Shown here: piece by piece, positions 42,888-55,500 of the stretch
Layout: each line of letters begins with the position of its first letter
How positions within the stretch are numbered: the first letter of the stretch is position 1
Assembly: GCF_036669915.1 (NCBI RefSeq)
Contig: NC_089320.1
Location: 2,705,129-2,769,128, forward strand
From: Pocillopora verrucosa
Taxonomy: Eukaryota; Cnidaria; Anthozoa; Scleractinia; Pocilloporidae
Direction of reading: 5' to 3'
Length of the DNA: 64,000 nt
Program-made: the position numbers and the translations under genes
Notes under the pieces: model-generated
What the model saw: only the letters and a program-made list of their open reading frames with translations
Databases searched by the model: none
Told to the model about the DNA's origin: nothing

Positions 42888-45800
42888 CTACATTGGAAGC
42901 AACGTATCATCTCTGTCATCATCTACTAAGGCATCATCCATTGCCTAAGAGAAAAAAAAATATTAAATTTAACAATAATTAAATCAGAATACAAAATCAC
43001 ACACACAAGCCTTAAGGTTCATGGTTATGTTACGAGCTTAATGCCCCATCTGGCTGGAACTTGTGCCACTTTCCCTTGGCAAAAAGCACATTTCTATTAG
43101 TGTTGTACAACCAAAACCACAGTAATCAGAATGCATGGCCAATCAGAACAAAGGGAAATATCCCTAGGAGCAAATGAAAACTAGGAAAAAACAAGGAAAT
43201 GACCTGAAGTGCAGGAAAATGCTAGCAACCAAGTTGCAATTGGTGTTCCATCTCATTGGTTAAGAATGTGGCAGCATTTTCTAGACAATTACAGAATTTG
43301 AAGATACCTAATGCCTGGGACAAGCTTATTCCCCTCAAACAGATTGCTGGCCATGCTGCTAAACCACTGAGAAATAGGCTTATCCCACTCCTGAGCATTT
43401 AAGCCCTTCCTCAGAGCAAATGGGATTGCCATTCACTATAATGAAGGGTTAATGGTTGGAACATCAGTTTTGTAACTCTTTACAGTGGCCAATTTACGTT
43501 ATCAACTCAGTTAATAAAACCATATTACCCTGTTGTACTCTCCCACTGACACAGCACCACAGTTTCTTCAGAAACTTACCCCCGTCACCCCACTTCCCCC
43601 TTGGGTGGGAAACTTCACTATGGTGGGGTACCTCCCATCTGACTCTCCCTCCCCCCCTCCCCCCCAACACAGCATTACCACCAGAGGGTTCCATTTCCTC
43701 AGCAGAAAGAGACACTAACAAGACTAAACTTCCTAGCCTTTAAGCAGGCCTGAATTACTATTAGCCCTGCAAGACATGCATTTCTCTGGCTTCAGAAATG
43801 TTTGAGACAAGTCAGGGAGAGGTTATCAGTGCTAGACCTATCACTAGCCCGCCCACAGGGAGAAATTCTCATCATGCTGAAGGGTTCATAATAAGCGCCT
43901 GCTTGCAGGCTAAAATTTATTTTCAGGACAGCTCAGAGGTGCATGGCCCAAAATGAATGCAAAAGGCACGTTTACAAAAAGCATGCACCTTTTCAAAACA
44001 TGCTTTAAAAAAACAGGTGCAAAGGAAGCAGATAAGTATATATGAGGCAATAGTTTGTTTTACCCTTTGTTTAACTTTAAATGGTGTTTTAGATTTATAA
44101 CAAAAGAGGGATTCTGATGTTGGTGACATTATGTGGTTTGTCCCAAAGTGTTTGCTGTCATGTGATTTTTGAAATGGCTTGCCTGCATTATGAAGAAAAA
44201 AAGAAAAGTACATGACCCAATGGGGACCTCTGGCAGTGTGACCTCACTCCAGCTTGTGCAGAGAGATTGTTTGTTACAGAATACTACTAACTATGCCTTT
44301 GTGCCTTGAACCATTTATATAATTGAGACATAGGATTTCACTTTGACAGCCCACCTTGTATCTTGTTGGGCTTGACTCTGAACACCGACACATAAAATTA
44401 CATCCATCCTGGGAAAAAAAAACAAAATTTAAAACAGTACTTAGAACCACACCACTAAAGGTAACTTGACCTTGAAGAAGTAGGAAAATTTTCCCAGAGA
44501 CAAGTAACCACTGAGAAATAAAGTATTTTGCTTTCATAGGATGAGAGCCATTTGAGACATGCTATCTGCTAATTTGGATTGACTATTTAGTTGTTTTCCC
44601 ACAGAAAAGGAACAAACCAAAACAAAAAACAAATTAAAGTAAAAAAAAAAAAAAAGAATTTTGATTTTGAGAAATTTTGGATGCAATTTGTTACTTTGTG
44701 TTCATTTACAAAGAAGTCTCCTGACCTACACAGATCAACAAGAAAACTCTTATTTGACTAATCACTCAACACAGAATCTCTCTCAAATGGCAAGAAAAAA
44801 AGACTAGGCTAACTTCCACTGTGTCTCAAAACCATTACGCAATAATACCATTGTAGATAAGGTAATTGAGTGATAACTAAATGGTTTAAACCCACACACA
44901 ACCCACAATTCCTCCAATCACTCTGATGAAGGGCTAACACTCGAAACATCAATCTTTTAACTCTTTGAAGAGGACAATTTACATTACCAACTCAGTCAAT
45001 AACACAAAAAAAACCCTGTTATACTCTCTCACTGACACAGCCCCACAGTTTCTTTAGAAACTTACCCCCTTTAACCATTGTAGATAGTTTGAAAAAAGAG
45101 AAAAACTTACAGCTTGCAGACTTCCACAGTCTTTCCAAAAGTTGTGGTTAGGTATCTGTTCCATTCCTTTAGCACTAACCTTAAATCTTCGGTACAAGAA
45201 ACCAAGAATTATGAAAATGGAGCCCACAACTATCAATCTGCAATGAAGAAAAAGTTATTGTCAACCATTTAATTGGTTTAATTTCAAAAAAAGCTTGTAA
45301 GTAAGTTCTTGATTTTTCCTTAGAGGTTTATTTCTTTAATTTTAATTGTTGAGATTCAAACTCAGATTGGCTTTAATTGGCAAATCAGAGCAAACAAAAG
45401 TACTCTGGGGAGGGCACACTCTGACTCCTTTTTTTTTTTCTTTTTTTTTTTTGACATCCACACTGTACCCCACCCCAGAAAAAGTAATTTTTAGCTCCCA
45501 AAAAATTCTCCCTTGAAATTTTGCATTTGTGTCAATCTGATTTCTTGATTTTCTCTGATGCTCAGTACAGTGGAACCCTAAGAATTCTAACCAGTTCCAC
45601 TCTAACCTGGTTACAGTGTAACTCAAACCCTGCTAACTCAGAAAAGATCCAAGTTCATTCAGAATTGACCCCATTTTTCCAGTAATTAACCATCACCTAC
45701 AAACAGTAACTTAACCTTGAATAACTCAAACCACTTTTTGTTTCCCTTCAGTGTTCAAGTTAGCAAGGTTCTACAGAACTGTAGTTAATAAGTTAGGTGT

Positions 45801-48800
45801 AATTCAATGAAAGTAAGCAAGCCCACCAACGTTGTGAGATTGTGCACCCATGTCATCCTAATTTCTTAATTTTCTTTGCTGCAGATAAACAGTAAAACCC
45901 TACAATCTCCAACCAGGTTAACTCAAACCCCTGCTAACACAGACAAGATCCAAGTTCCCTCAGATTTGACCCATTCTTCCAGACCTTTACTATCAGTTAT
46001 TGACAACTTACTATAACTCCAACTTGATTAACTTGCACCATTTTCTATTTCCCTTAAGAATTTGAGTAAGCTGGGTTCTACTGTAATTAATAATTACATG
46101 ACTACTGTGTAATTCAGAAAAAAGTAAGCAAGCTTTGTCAAAAAGTGCAATACTTACATTATCAACACAATGTATCCAGCACTAAAGTGCTTTGGCTTCG
46201 CTGTGCATGCTGCATCATTATTAAGTTCAAACAGGTAGTAACACTCCAGTGGGTTTTTTAGATCTTCTAGTTTACTTTGGTTCCTATATTCTTCAATGAC
46301 ACGCATGGTTCCCTGGAAAAAAAAATTATAAAATCCAATCTTTCCTGGATTTAGAGGCAAACAAAACATAAAGATTTTTTTTCCAAGTTAATACAGCTGC
46401 ACATGTTATCTATCCACAGAGGAAGCAAAAACCAAAATAACTAACACAGACAATTTTCTTCTCCTGAAAATTTAAGTTCATTTTTATAGTACCCTCATAA
46501 TTCAATCTTTCCAAGATGTACATATCAAATGCATATGAAATGTGTCTGTGTAGTCAATGTACATCTGACCGGTACTGTAGAGACAAAAAAAACTTAAAGA
46601 TTCTTTTTTGCAAGCAAAAACATTATTTCTGCCCAGAGGAAGCACAAAAAACAAAACCTGTCACAAATTTTTTTCCTCATACTGTAGATTAAAGTTCATT
46701 TTTTTTAAACTACAGGGCTGATTAAAATGGTCACCAGAAAGAAATCCTTATCTTCTAGAGAGTGCTGTCCAATCATCATCATCGTCATCAACTTTATTTG
46801 CCTTATTTTAACAACACAAAAATTTATTTACAGCATTAACAGCTAGAAGGCAAGGAGACCCAGGAAGCCACTGGGCTTATGGCCAAGCCCTTACAATCAT
46901 AAATTAAGTAAGGAAAAAGTGTTGCAAATGTGCAACTTTATTTAAGTTAAAACTCTTGCACTTTTGTCTTAAAGCTAGCAAGGTTTGACGAACAAGTAAC
47001 TGTTCCAAATTTTAGGACCTTGGTAGAGTATTATAAATTGCTAGAGATTTATACGGCACAAGTGTGTTCAATAATTACAGGCTCTTTTGGTACCATAATT
47101 GTGAATTTTACAAAAAGATTGAGAAGCAACAGGGGCAATAAGTTGTTTTTACAATAAAACATAAATTTGGTGATTTCAGAAGTATTGACCTAGAAAATAT
47201 ATAAGATTCCTACTTTGGAGAATAATTCAATTATTTAATAATTTTGTCATGTATATGATCAATGCAGGCAATCATCTTGTCCACCCACTGGCTAATCAGA
47301 ACACAAGATTCACTTCATCTTGCCTACGGGTGCTGTTAGCCATCTGATAAGTATTCGTTATCAACCAAGCCCTATCGGCCACAATAAGTAATAATTCACT
47401 CACCCTCTCAACCCCTGGGTCACATGTCACTAACACAATACTAATTCTTTCTAAGCCTTTGCAGTGGTGGGTATACACCTCTCCATGGAAGTATTTTATC
47501 ATCAGCCAGTTCGCTGGGAAAATGAAATTTTACATTTATTATTAAAGTTCAAATAATGATAAAAATCCTCTAATAGATATTTTCTTTATTCTCATCACTT
47601 ATCTGCTTGATTGTGTAGTGTTATGAAAATGAAAAACTCTGTCTTGGTCATGAAGTGAGGAAAAGGGTTAAAATCTGTGTACTTTATCTGTGCTCTGATG
47701 TTTATACACAATTATACATGTATTAAGTTTTGATCACATGACTTACTTCCTCCAGTAACATGGGCATCACGGAAGGTTCCTATTACCTTCCAATCTGATT
47801 CTTTCCACTTCACGCCATGTTGCTGAACTGCAGCGGTGTCTGAAGCACCTCGCTTACAGATTGATATTTTATATGAATAGTCATCATCGTCTGCAAAGTA
47901 AATCCTAGAAACAAAAACTCACTTGTTAACCGTTAAGCATAAAACAGTAAAAACAATTTGAGATCTGATATAAATGTGACAAACACTTGTGCAAGCTCAG
48001 TTTTTTTGAAAAATACAAAAAGTGTATGTTGGAACATTTGGAGGTAATATACTGTATACATATAATGCTGAGTTTGTGTCAGGCGAACTAAGTTACAGTC
48101 TGTAATGGGGTTAAGTAAGTTTAAAAAGGATCATTATTATAATTATTAAATCTATGGTAGCTGCTTCTTCATAATAATTACTTGTAACTTGAGACATGTT
48201 TTTTTAATAGAAAAGTTGGGTTAATAGGGATTTTGTATTCTTTCTGCTGGTGATATTATACCATAACAATTTATTCACTTAGGTTCTACTCTTTATTGTA
48301 CAGAATTATAATCTCACTTATTGCAACTGGAGTGAAATTTCTATGATCTACAGGAATGAAGCTTCCCACAGTGAATACATTTTATTCTTATAAACATTTG
48401 GCATAATATGATGTTGTTAAAATGTAAAAACATCAACTCTTCCAAGGGGACAGATTCACATCAATCTGTATCCAATCAGATACTTAAAATCTCTTAACTT
48501 GTAGTTAAAATTTCGACTGATCAAAAAACATTTTGCCGAGTTTTATTCACAGTTAATTAAAATTTTATTACAGTATAACGAAATTTAAACTACAGCAATT
48601 ATATAATTAAATGGTAATATTGTCGCACAAGAAACTCAATGGAGTTAAGGTGTTAAATCAGATTTAGTCTATGGGTGTTTGAGTCATCAAAATAGTTTCA
48701 GTTGTTCATATTCTTGAGGAAGGGAATGAAAAGTAACATGTTTCTTATATATTGCGTGACAAATTGCAAGGCAATGCAACATTGAAATGGCTTCCAATTT

Positions 48801-49331
48801 CGGTTTCACAGCTGCCTGCAGTATGTTTAGCGTCGTATACGAATTTCCTCCCAATTATTGAGCAAATTTATCGAAAATTTTCGCAATTTTGCCGTACACT
48901 TGACTGTAACATAATACTAAATTCCTCTTTAGCTTAGATGACTTTTAAACAGAAATTACAAAACTTGTAATTTTAAGTTAAATATTATTAAACTGACGTC
49001 ATTTTAACACGTGTCAACTCCTCCTTTTGCCCGAATATAATGACTTAAATATAAATCTAACTTCCTTCAAGGCACAACTCCCAGTTTGCATAGTTTCTTT
49101 CGAAGGATACTTATAAAATCGAGAAAGAAAGCGAAGTAAAAGTGATAACGTGTTCACAACTCACTTTTGCCCCGATAACTTTTTTATTCTCTCGTTCACA
49201 TCGTTTGGGTCAGTCCTTTGATGTTGAGGACACATTTTGGGAGCCGGCGCCGTCGTCCTCACAGACGCAAAACGAGTGCACAGACCCAACCATAACAAGA
49301 CCGCCTTCATAATGAGCGACAAGGTCTCCAT
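42888..49331 (-). CDS. M6PR: Cation-dependent mannose-6-phosphate receptor, copy A
   Basis: Seven exons in transcript order: 49331-49165, 47904-47747, 47513-47404, 46312-46158, 45237-45111, 44408-44355, 42944-42888 (TAG); 828 bases, 275 aa (vertebrate CD-MPR 277). It carries lysosomal enzymes tagged with mannose-6-phosphate from trans-Golgi to endosomes. Signal peptide at residues 1-25. The lumenal MRH domain has six cysteines (CPQH, ICKR, HCKG, TCDP, ECYY, ACTA), the family number. Candidate sugar-binding residues are the Gln in AAVQQ, Arg in LERI, Glu in VIEEY and Tyr in CYYLFEL. One membrane helix (VVGSIFIILGFLY) and a tail with AKGMEQ, a Phe-Trp signal (NFWKD), a Cys cluster (CNFMCRC) and the acidic dileucine signal DDTLLPM. 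The tail differs from copy B at YRRFKVS. Confidence 0.95.
44934..45071. repeat. Dispersed repeat family A copy in M6PR-A intron
   Basis: 'gaagggctaacactcgaaac' to 'gaaacttacccccttt', ending about 40 bases before exon 5. The paralogous position in unit 2 is 54352-54492, so it predates the duplication. Confidence 0.7.
46781..46910. mobile_element. Retroposon 3' end with (ATC)n tail in M6PR-A intron
   Basis: 'catcatcatcgtcatcaact' is followed by 'gaaggcaaggagacccagga' and 'ctgggcttatggccaagccc'. It looks like the minus-oriented 3' end of a LINE/SINE with a short microsatellite tail. The unit 2 copy near 56180-56300 has a longer (CAT)n run. Confidence 0.45.
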
Positions 49332-49446
49332 TGTTCTAAAATGCTGCTATTTCAAGGCCGCTCCCTCACCAACTTCGATTCCACGTGCCAGGTTACTAAG
49401 TGATGACAATATTTGACTCGAGTGGTCATGTGTTTGTCACAAGACA

Positions 49447-49830
49447 AAGTGAAGTCGAAGGAGAGAATTCTACTTAGACTTTAATTAAGATTAAATCGGG
49501 TCACAGCCATTTACAGTGTTCTTCTAGGCTACAAAATACATTTCAAGGTTGTGTTTTCTTAATATTTCCGTAATTCTTTTATAAAAAAATCGATGAAGAA
49601 TGGCAATGGTCCATTCAAACCTTCGTAGACTTCATATAAGTTCATGAATGAATAAAGTGGTCCGCAAATGCGGCTCGTATTACATGTTACATGAGCTCCT
49701 TAGTTTTTGGCGCGCAATTTGTCTTGAATTTCGAGCAGTTAGCTAGTTCAAGTAGCAGCGTGGATAGTTCCAACTTGTGTTTAATTAGAACACAATATCA
49801 AATCCCATATCCTCTGCCAAGGCAACAAAG
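49447..49830. other. Spacer 5' of the 341-aa ORF
   Basis: Non-duplicated sequence joining the head end of M6PR-A to the ORF at 49831. AT-rich, no feature recognised. Confidence 0.4.
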
Positions 49831-50856
49831 ATGTCTTTAAAGATTGACTGTACTTGGGCAAGAGTGTTTCTTAGAAAAACTAAAAGTTTAAGCAAAACTG
49901 AAAGGATTCCCGGTGAAGGAAATGCGAAGTTTGCTGCTAGATTGCTGCAAGATAGATTTAAAATCTTCGATAAACATTTTCAAGAATACCCTGGGCTACA
50001 CATGAAACGGGAAGACTTCATGCGGCATTACAGAACCATTGATGAAAAATTTTACAACTGGAGAAGCAAAACCGAAAAAGAAGCATACCTAACAGCGTTT
50101 TCCTCAAAGAACTGGAATGAGGGCAAAGTAATAAGTAAAGAAGGGAAAAAAGATCACTCGTTGACCAGCTGCCAGGCCTGTCTTTTATTCAACTCTCAAT
50201 TACAATCTACCTTCCCTATAAGTAAGTTTTGCAGAGGGGCTAGGAAAGGACCCCTGACTGAACTTAACACAAATATCAAGAGACAATGTCAGAGAGAACC
50301 TAAGGTCACAAAAAGGAAATTAAAAAGCATTGGGGAAGCAATATATGCCACCTACAATGAAAAATGCGAGGAAAACTTTCAAAAATCACTTCGTGACATT
50401 CTAGTACTTGTCCCTGAAGCTGGTCTTCAAAAGAAGCCTTCACCTGCTGAAAAGAAAAAAATGAAGAGAAATGAGCGAAGGCAAACAAAAAAAGAACTAG
50501 AGACCAAAATGTCACAAAATGACAGTGCTGTTCACCTTAGCCTTCGTCAGTCTTACAGTTCAAGACAAGTCCAAAGAATGGCCCTGTCCTTTGAAACCTT
50601 TGAAGAGGCCAAGGAGAGAGCAAAAACGACCCCACCAAAGGTCAGGGAACAATCCCACACAGCTTCACCTGCTAACATAGAAGGAAAGTTGGACCAGCTA
50701 CTAGCAGATGTAGAGTCATGGCCTAATGGTCCTCCAAACTGGTCAGAAAAGGCCAGAATGTACAACATCAAAACCAGGGGAAGTGATTCGACACCTGGCA
50801 ATGGAGGGCAATTAGTCAAAGCCTTTTTACAGTCAAAAAGAGTAGACATTACCTGA
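49831..50856 (+). CDS. Intronless 341-aa ORF of unknown function in the duplication spacer
   Basis: One open frame from ATG to TGA, the longest uninterrupted plus-strand frame of the window. No signal peptide or membrane segment; strongly basic. The first third holds WARVFLRKTKSLSKTER and aromatic-rich segments (FDKHFQEYPGLHMK, EKFYNWRSK). The middle has CQACLLFNSQL and a Lys/Arg stretch (EKKKMKRNERRQTKKE, NLS-like). The end, PPNWSEKARMYNIK followed by NGGQLVKAFLQS, resembles a small helix-turn-helix-like unit sometimes seen in transposon-associated proteins of aquatic animals (impression, unverified). The lack of introns and the basic composition suggest a retrogene or a domesticated mobile-element protein. 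It occurs once, between the two M6PR units, head-to-head with copy A. Confidence 0.65.
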   Translation: MSLKIDCTWARVFLRKTKSLSKTERIPGEGNAKFAARLLQDRFKIFDKHFQEYPGLHMKREDFMRHYRTIDEKFYNWRSKTEKEAYLTAFSSKNWNEGKVISKEGKKDHSLTSCQACLLFNSQLQSTFPISKFCRGARKGPLTELNTNIKRQCQREPKVTKRKLKSIGEAIYATYNEKCEENFQKSLRDILVLVPEAGLQKKPSPAEKKKMKRNERRQTKKELETKMSQNDSAVHLSLRQSYSSRQVQRMALSFETFEEAKERAKTTPPKVREQSHTASPANIEGKLDQLLADVESWPNGPPNWSEKARMYNIKTRGSDSTPGNGGQLVKAFLQSKRVDIT

Positions 50857-51437
50857 TTTAAGCCCCCATCAGAAGTGCATCTCAATTCAGAGGATGGCCT
50901 TACAGGTAAAAAAAGTGGTAAATTTGTAACTAAGCCAACAGTGGAGAGTTACATCTCTGCAATATCATATAGAAGTGAAAGAAATATTGTGTATTAGGAT
51001 TGAACAAAATTTGATTTATTAATTAAAGAACAGTGAGATTTAAGAGTTAAAATTTAGAATTTAGAATTTAGAAGTACCAGCAATACTGCTAATTATCATT
51101 TTCATCAGTTTAATTAGACTACAAATTAGAAAAACATTAGAAGAAGTAGGCCTGAAGTAATAAGAATGCATACATCAGTCTAAGTCAAGTTAATGATGAA
51201 TATGTGACCCTATAATTCTTTCATGGGGTTTTTATCATTTCTCTAGCCTCATGTAACAAAAGGTTTGATTAATTTTCCAGGATTCAGGGTACGCAGAGCT
51301 ATGAGGAAGCAAAAGGGGGGAGAAATTTCCGTGCCTGTGATGCAATCAAATAAGCAACTCAAGCAAAGCATCCATGAGGGAATAGTGAGTGGCAAATTTA
51401 ACATAGGAGAGCCAGTGATAGAAAGTGGCTGATAAAA
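50857..51437. other. Spacer 3' of the 341-aa ORF
   Basis: Non-duplicated AT-rich sequence up to the left end of duplication unit 2. Contains a short 'aaaatttagaatttagaattt' repetition near 51050. No gene seen. Confidence 0.4.
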
Positions 51438-52586
51438 ATTCTATATTTTTCTCAGTCACTAGGTTTGACTTATGCTAGCATCAAAAGACTCAACAGAGTT
51501 ACAAATGACTTTTTCACTCAGGACATAAAGAAAGCTAATAACCTTTTTTATTCTGGATGAGTGTTTGTTGTCTTTCACACAAAGCTTCATCTAACTGTAT
51601 TTCTACTTGTAAAATATTCAAACCTCCTCTTTAGAGTAGAACTCTTCAACGCAACAGTATTTGTGAATGAAACTTGGACAGCTTCTTGAGATTGTTTAAT
51701 CTTTTGACTTGCAAGAGGTCCTTTGTATTTGCAAATAACTTTTAATGCTCTCAATTGAGTGTCGAAAGTAATTGCAGATTACCTTTGTTCTTATGATAAG
51801 AGTAGACAATTTTCAGTAGCCTATCAACCATCAGGTGCAAAATTAAAACCAATCCAGACTAAGTCACCCGTGTTTTCTCATCTGCACCTCAGGCAAATTG
51901 TTCATTTTTTACTTAAAAATTCTCATTGCCTTCCTATGATATTTTTTTCTTGATTACAATTAGCTGTAAGTTGTGACAACTCAATCAACACTCAATCAAA
52001 AACTATTTAACCCTTTACACCACAAAATCAGTGTGTATTTCCTCTTTACTTCTCTCTACCCAATTCTTATGAGGTGCTGATAAACAGTTAAGAGCTTGTT
52101 TAGTTCAGTGTTCTCCTTTTCAGGCAGTAACCGGTAACATTTACTGCCTGTAGTACCTCTTACTACTGTTTAAAATTGCTTGGAATTCTTGAAAATTCAA
52201 CTTGTACAAGGATTGCTTTTATTAACAGTTTGAAAATTTAATTTACCTGTCATGCTTAAAATAAGGGAGAACACTGTTAGTTGGTGATCATTTCCTTAGT
52301 TAATTCTTGTGACCTTAATGTTTGATTCACGGTCAAAGGGTAGAAGATGCCTAATCTAAAGATTCATGACATGTTCTATGATTGTATTGACTTTCTCTGT
52401 CATCTTTTTAGAAGAGCTACCTGAGTTCTGACTTTTAATCCAAATACATTTCCTAGAAGGCTACCACCTTAAGTTTGCATAGTCGTTAAACACAGAAAAG
52501 AAAACTTGCCTATACACCATATTTATCAGTACATTTAGATGTACACACAAAACTATGTGACTTATATGGAGTATTTAAAAAAAAGG

Positions 52587-55500
52587 CTACATTGGAAGCA
52601 ATGTATCATCTCTGTCATCATCTGCTAAGGCATCATCCATTGCCTAAGAGAAAAAAAAATTAAATTTAACAATAGTTAAATCAGAATACAAAATCACACA
52701 CATGAGCCTTAAGGTTCATGGTCATGTTACAAGCTTAATGCCCCATCTGGCTGGAACTTGTGCCACTTTCCCTTGGCAAAAAGCACATTTCTATTAGTGT
52801 TGTACAACCAAAAGCACAGTAATCAGAATGGCCAATCAGAACAAAGGGAAATATCCCTAGGAGCAAATGAAAACTAGGAAAAAACAAGGAAATGGCCTGA
52901 AGTGCAGGAAAATGCTTGCAACCAAGTTGCAATTGGTATTCCATCGCATTGGTTAAGAAGCTAGCAGTAATTTTCTAGACAATTACAGAATTTGAAGAAA
53001 AACCAATGATACTTAATGCCTGTGACAAGCTTATTCCCCTGAAACAAATTGCTGGCCATGCTGGTAAAGCACTGAGAAACAGGCTTACCCCACTTCTGAG
53101 CATTAGCCTTTCCTCAGAGCAAATGGGATTGCCATTCGCTATAACAAAGGGCTAATGGTGGAAACATCAGCTTTGTAACTCTTTTTGGTGGCCAATTTAC
53201 GTTATCAACTCTGATGATAAAACCAAATTACCCTGTTGTACTCTCCCACTGACACAGCACCACAGTTTCTTCAGAAACTTACCCCCTTCACCCCACGTCC
53301 CCCTTGGGTGGGAAACTTCACTATGGTGGGGTACCTCCCATCTGACTCTCCCTCCCCCCCTCCCCTCCTCCCCAGGTGCTTAAAAAACAGGTGCTTAAAA
53401 AACAGGTGCTTAAAAAACAGGTGCTTAAAAAACAGGTGCAAAGGAAGCAGATAAGTATGTACAAGGCAGTAGTCTGTTTTACCCAAGGTTTAACTTTGAA
53501 TGGTGTTTTAGATTTATAACAAAAGAGGAATTCTGATGTTGGTGACATTATGTGGTTTGTCCCAAAGTGTTTGCTGTCATGTGATTTTTGAAATGGCTTG
53601 CCTGCATTATGAAGAAAAAAAGAAAAGTATTTGACCCAATGGGGACCTCTGGCAGTGTGACCTCACTCCAGCTTGTGCAGAGAGATGGTTTGTTACAGAT
53701 TACTGCTAACTATGCCTTTGTGCCTTGAACCATTTATATAATTGAGACATAGGATTTCACTTTGACAGCCCACCTTGTATCTTGTTGGGCTTGACTCTGA
53801 ACACCGACACATAAAATTACATCCATCCTGGGAAAAAAAAACAAAATTTAAAACAGTACTTAGAACCACACCACTGAAGGTAACTTGAACTTGAAGAAGA
53901 AGGAAAATTTTCCCAGAGACAAGTCACCACTGAGAAATAAAGTATTTTGCTTTGATAGGATGAGAGCCATTTGAGACATGCTATCTGCTAATTTGGATTG
54001 ACTATTTAGTTGCTTTCCCACAGAAAAGGAACAAACCAAAACAAAAAACAAATTAAAGTAAAAAAAAAAAAATAATAATTTTGATTTTGAGAAAGTTTGG
54101 ATGCAATTTGTTACTTTGTGTTCATTTACAAAGAAGTCTTCTGACCTACACAGATCAACAAGAAAACTCTTATTTGACTAAAGACTCACTCAACACAAAA
54201 TCTCTCTCAAATGGCAAGAAAAAAAGATTAAGCCAACTTCCACTGCCTCAAAACCATTACGCACTAACACCATTGTAGATAGGGTAATTGAGTGTTATTA
54301 ACTAAATGGTTTAAACCCACACACAACCCACAATTCCTCCAATCACTCTGATGAAGGGCTAACACTCCAAATGTCAATCTTTTAACTCTTTACAGAGTCC
54401 AATTTACATTACCAACTCAGTCAATAACACTAAATTACCGAGTTATACTCTCTCACTGACACAGCACCACAGTTTCTTTAGAAACCTAGCCCCTTTAACC
54501 ATTGTAGATAGTTTGAAAAAAGAGAAAAACTTACAGCTTGCAGACTTCCGCAGTCTTTCCAAAAGTTGTAGTTAGGTATCTGCTCCATTCCTTTAGCACC
54601 AACCATATATCTTTGGTACAAGAAACCAAGAATTAAATAAATGGAGCCCACAACTATCAATCTGCAATGAAGAAAAAGTTATTGTCAATGGGTTATTAAA
54701 TTGGTTTAATTTCAAAAAAAGCTTGTAAGTAAGTTCTTGATTTTTCCTTAGAGGTTTATTTCTTTAATTTTAATTGTTGAGATTCAAACTCAGATTGGCT
54801 TTGATTGGCAAATCAGAGCAAACAAAAGTACTCTGGGGAGGGGACACTCTGACTCCTTCTTTTTTTTTTTTTTTTTTGACATCCACACTGCGCCTCACCC
54901 CAGAAAAAGTAATTTTTAGCTCCCAAAAAATTATTCCTTGAAATTGTGCATTTGTGTCAATCTGATTTCTTGATTTTCTCTGATGCACAGTACAGTGGAA
55001 CCCTAAGAATTCTAACCAGTTCCACTCCAACCTGGTTACAGAATAACTCAAACCCTGCTAACTCAGAAAAGATCCAAGTTCACTCAGAATTGACCCCATT
55101 TTTCCAGTAACTAACTATCACCTACAAACAGTAACTTAACCTTGAATAACTCAAACCACTTTTTGTTTCCCTTCAGTGTTCAAGTTAGCAAGGTTCTACA
55201 GAACTGTAGTTAATAAGTTAGGTGTAATTCAATGAAAGTAAGCAAGCCCACCAACGTTGTGAAATTGTGCACCCATGTCATTCTAATTTCTTAATTTTCT
55301 TTGCTGCAGATAAACAGTAAAACCCTACAATCTCCAACCAGGTTAACTCAAACCCCTGCTAACACAGACAAGATCCAAGTTCCCTCAGATTTGACCCATT
55401 CTTCCAGACCTTTACTATCAGTTACTGACAACTGTAACTCCAACTTGATTAACTTGCACCATTTTCCATTTCCCTTAGAAGTTTGAGTAAGCTGGGTTCT

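Larger units (their letters stand above)
40952..49446. repeat. Segmental tandem duplication, unit 1
   Basis: Near-identical to 51438-58870 along exons and introns, in the same orientation. The left boundary is at 'attctatattttt', shared at about 40959 and 51450; the right is just after 'catgtgtttgtcacaagaca'. Unit 1 is about 1 kb longer, mainly from a LINE insertion (41644-42659) and a segment of about 340 bases (43668-44010) missing in unit 2. Confidence 0.95.
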
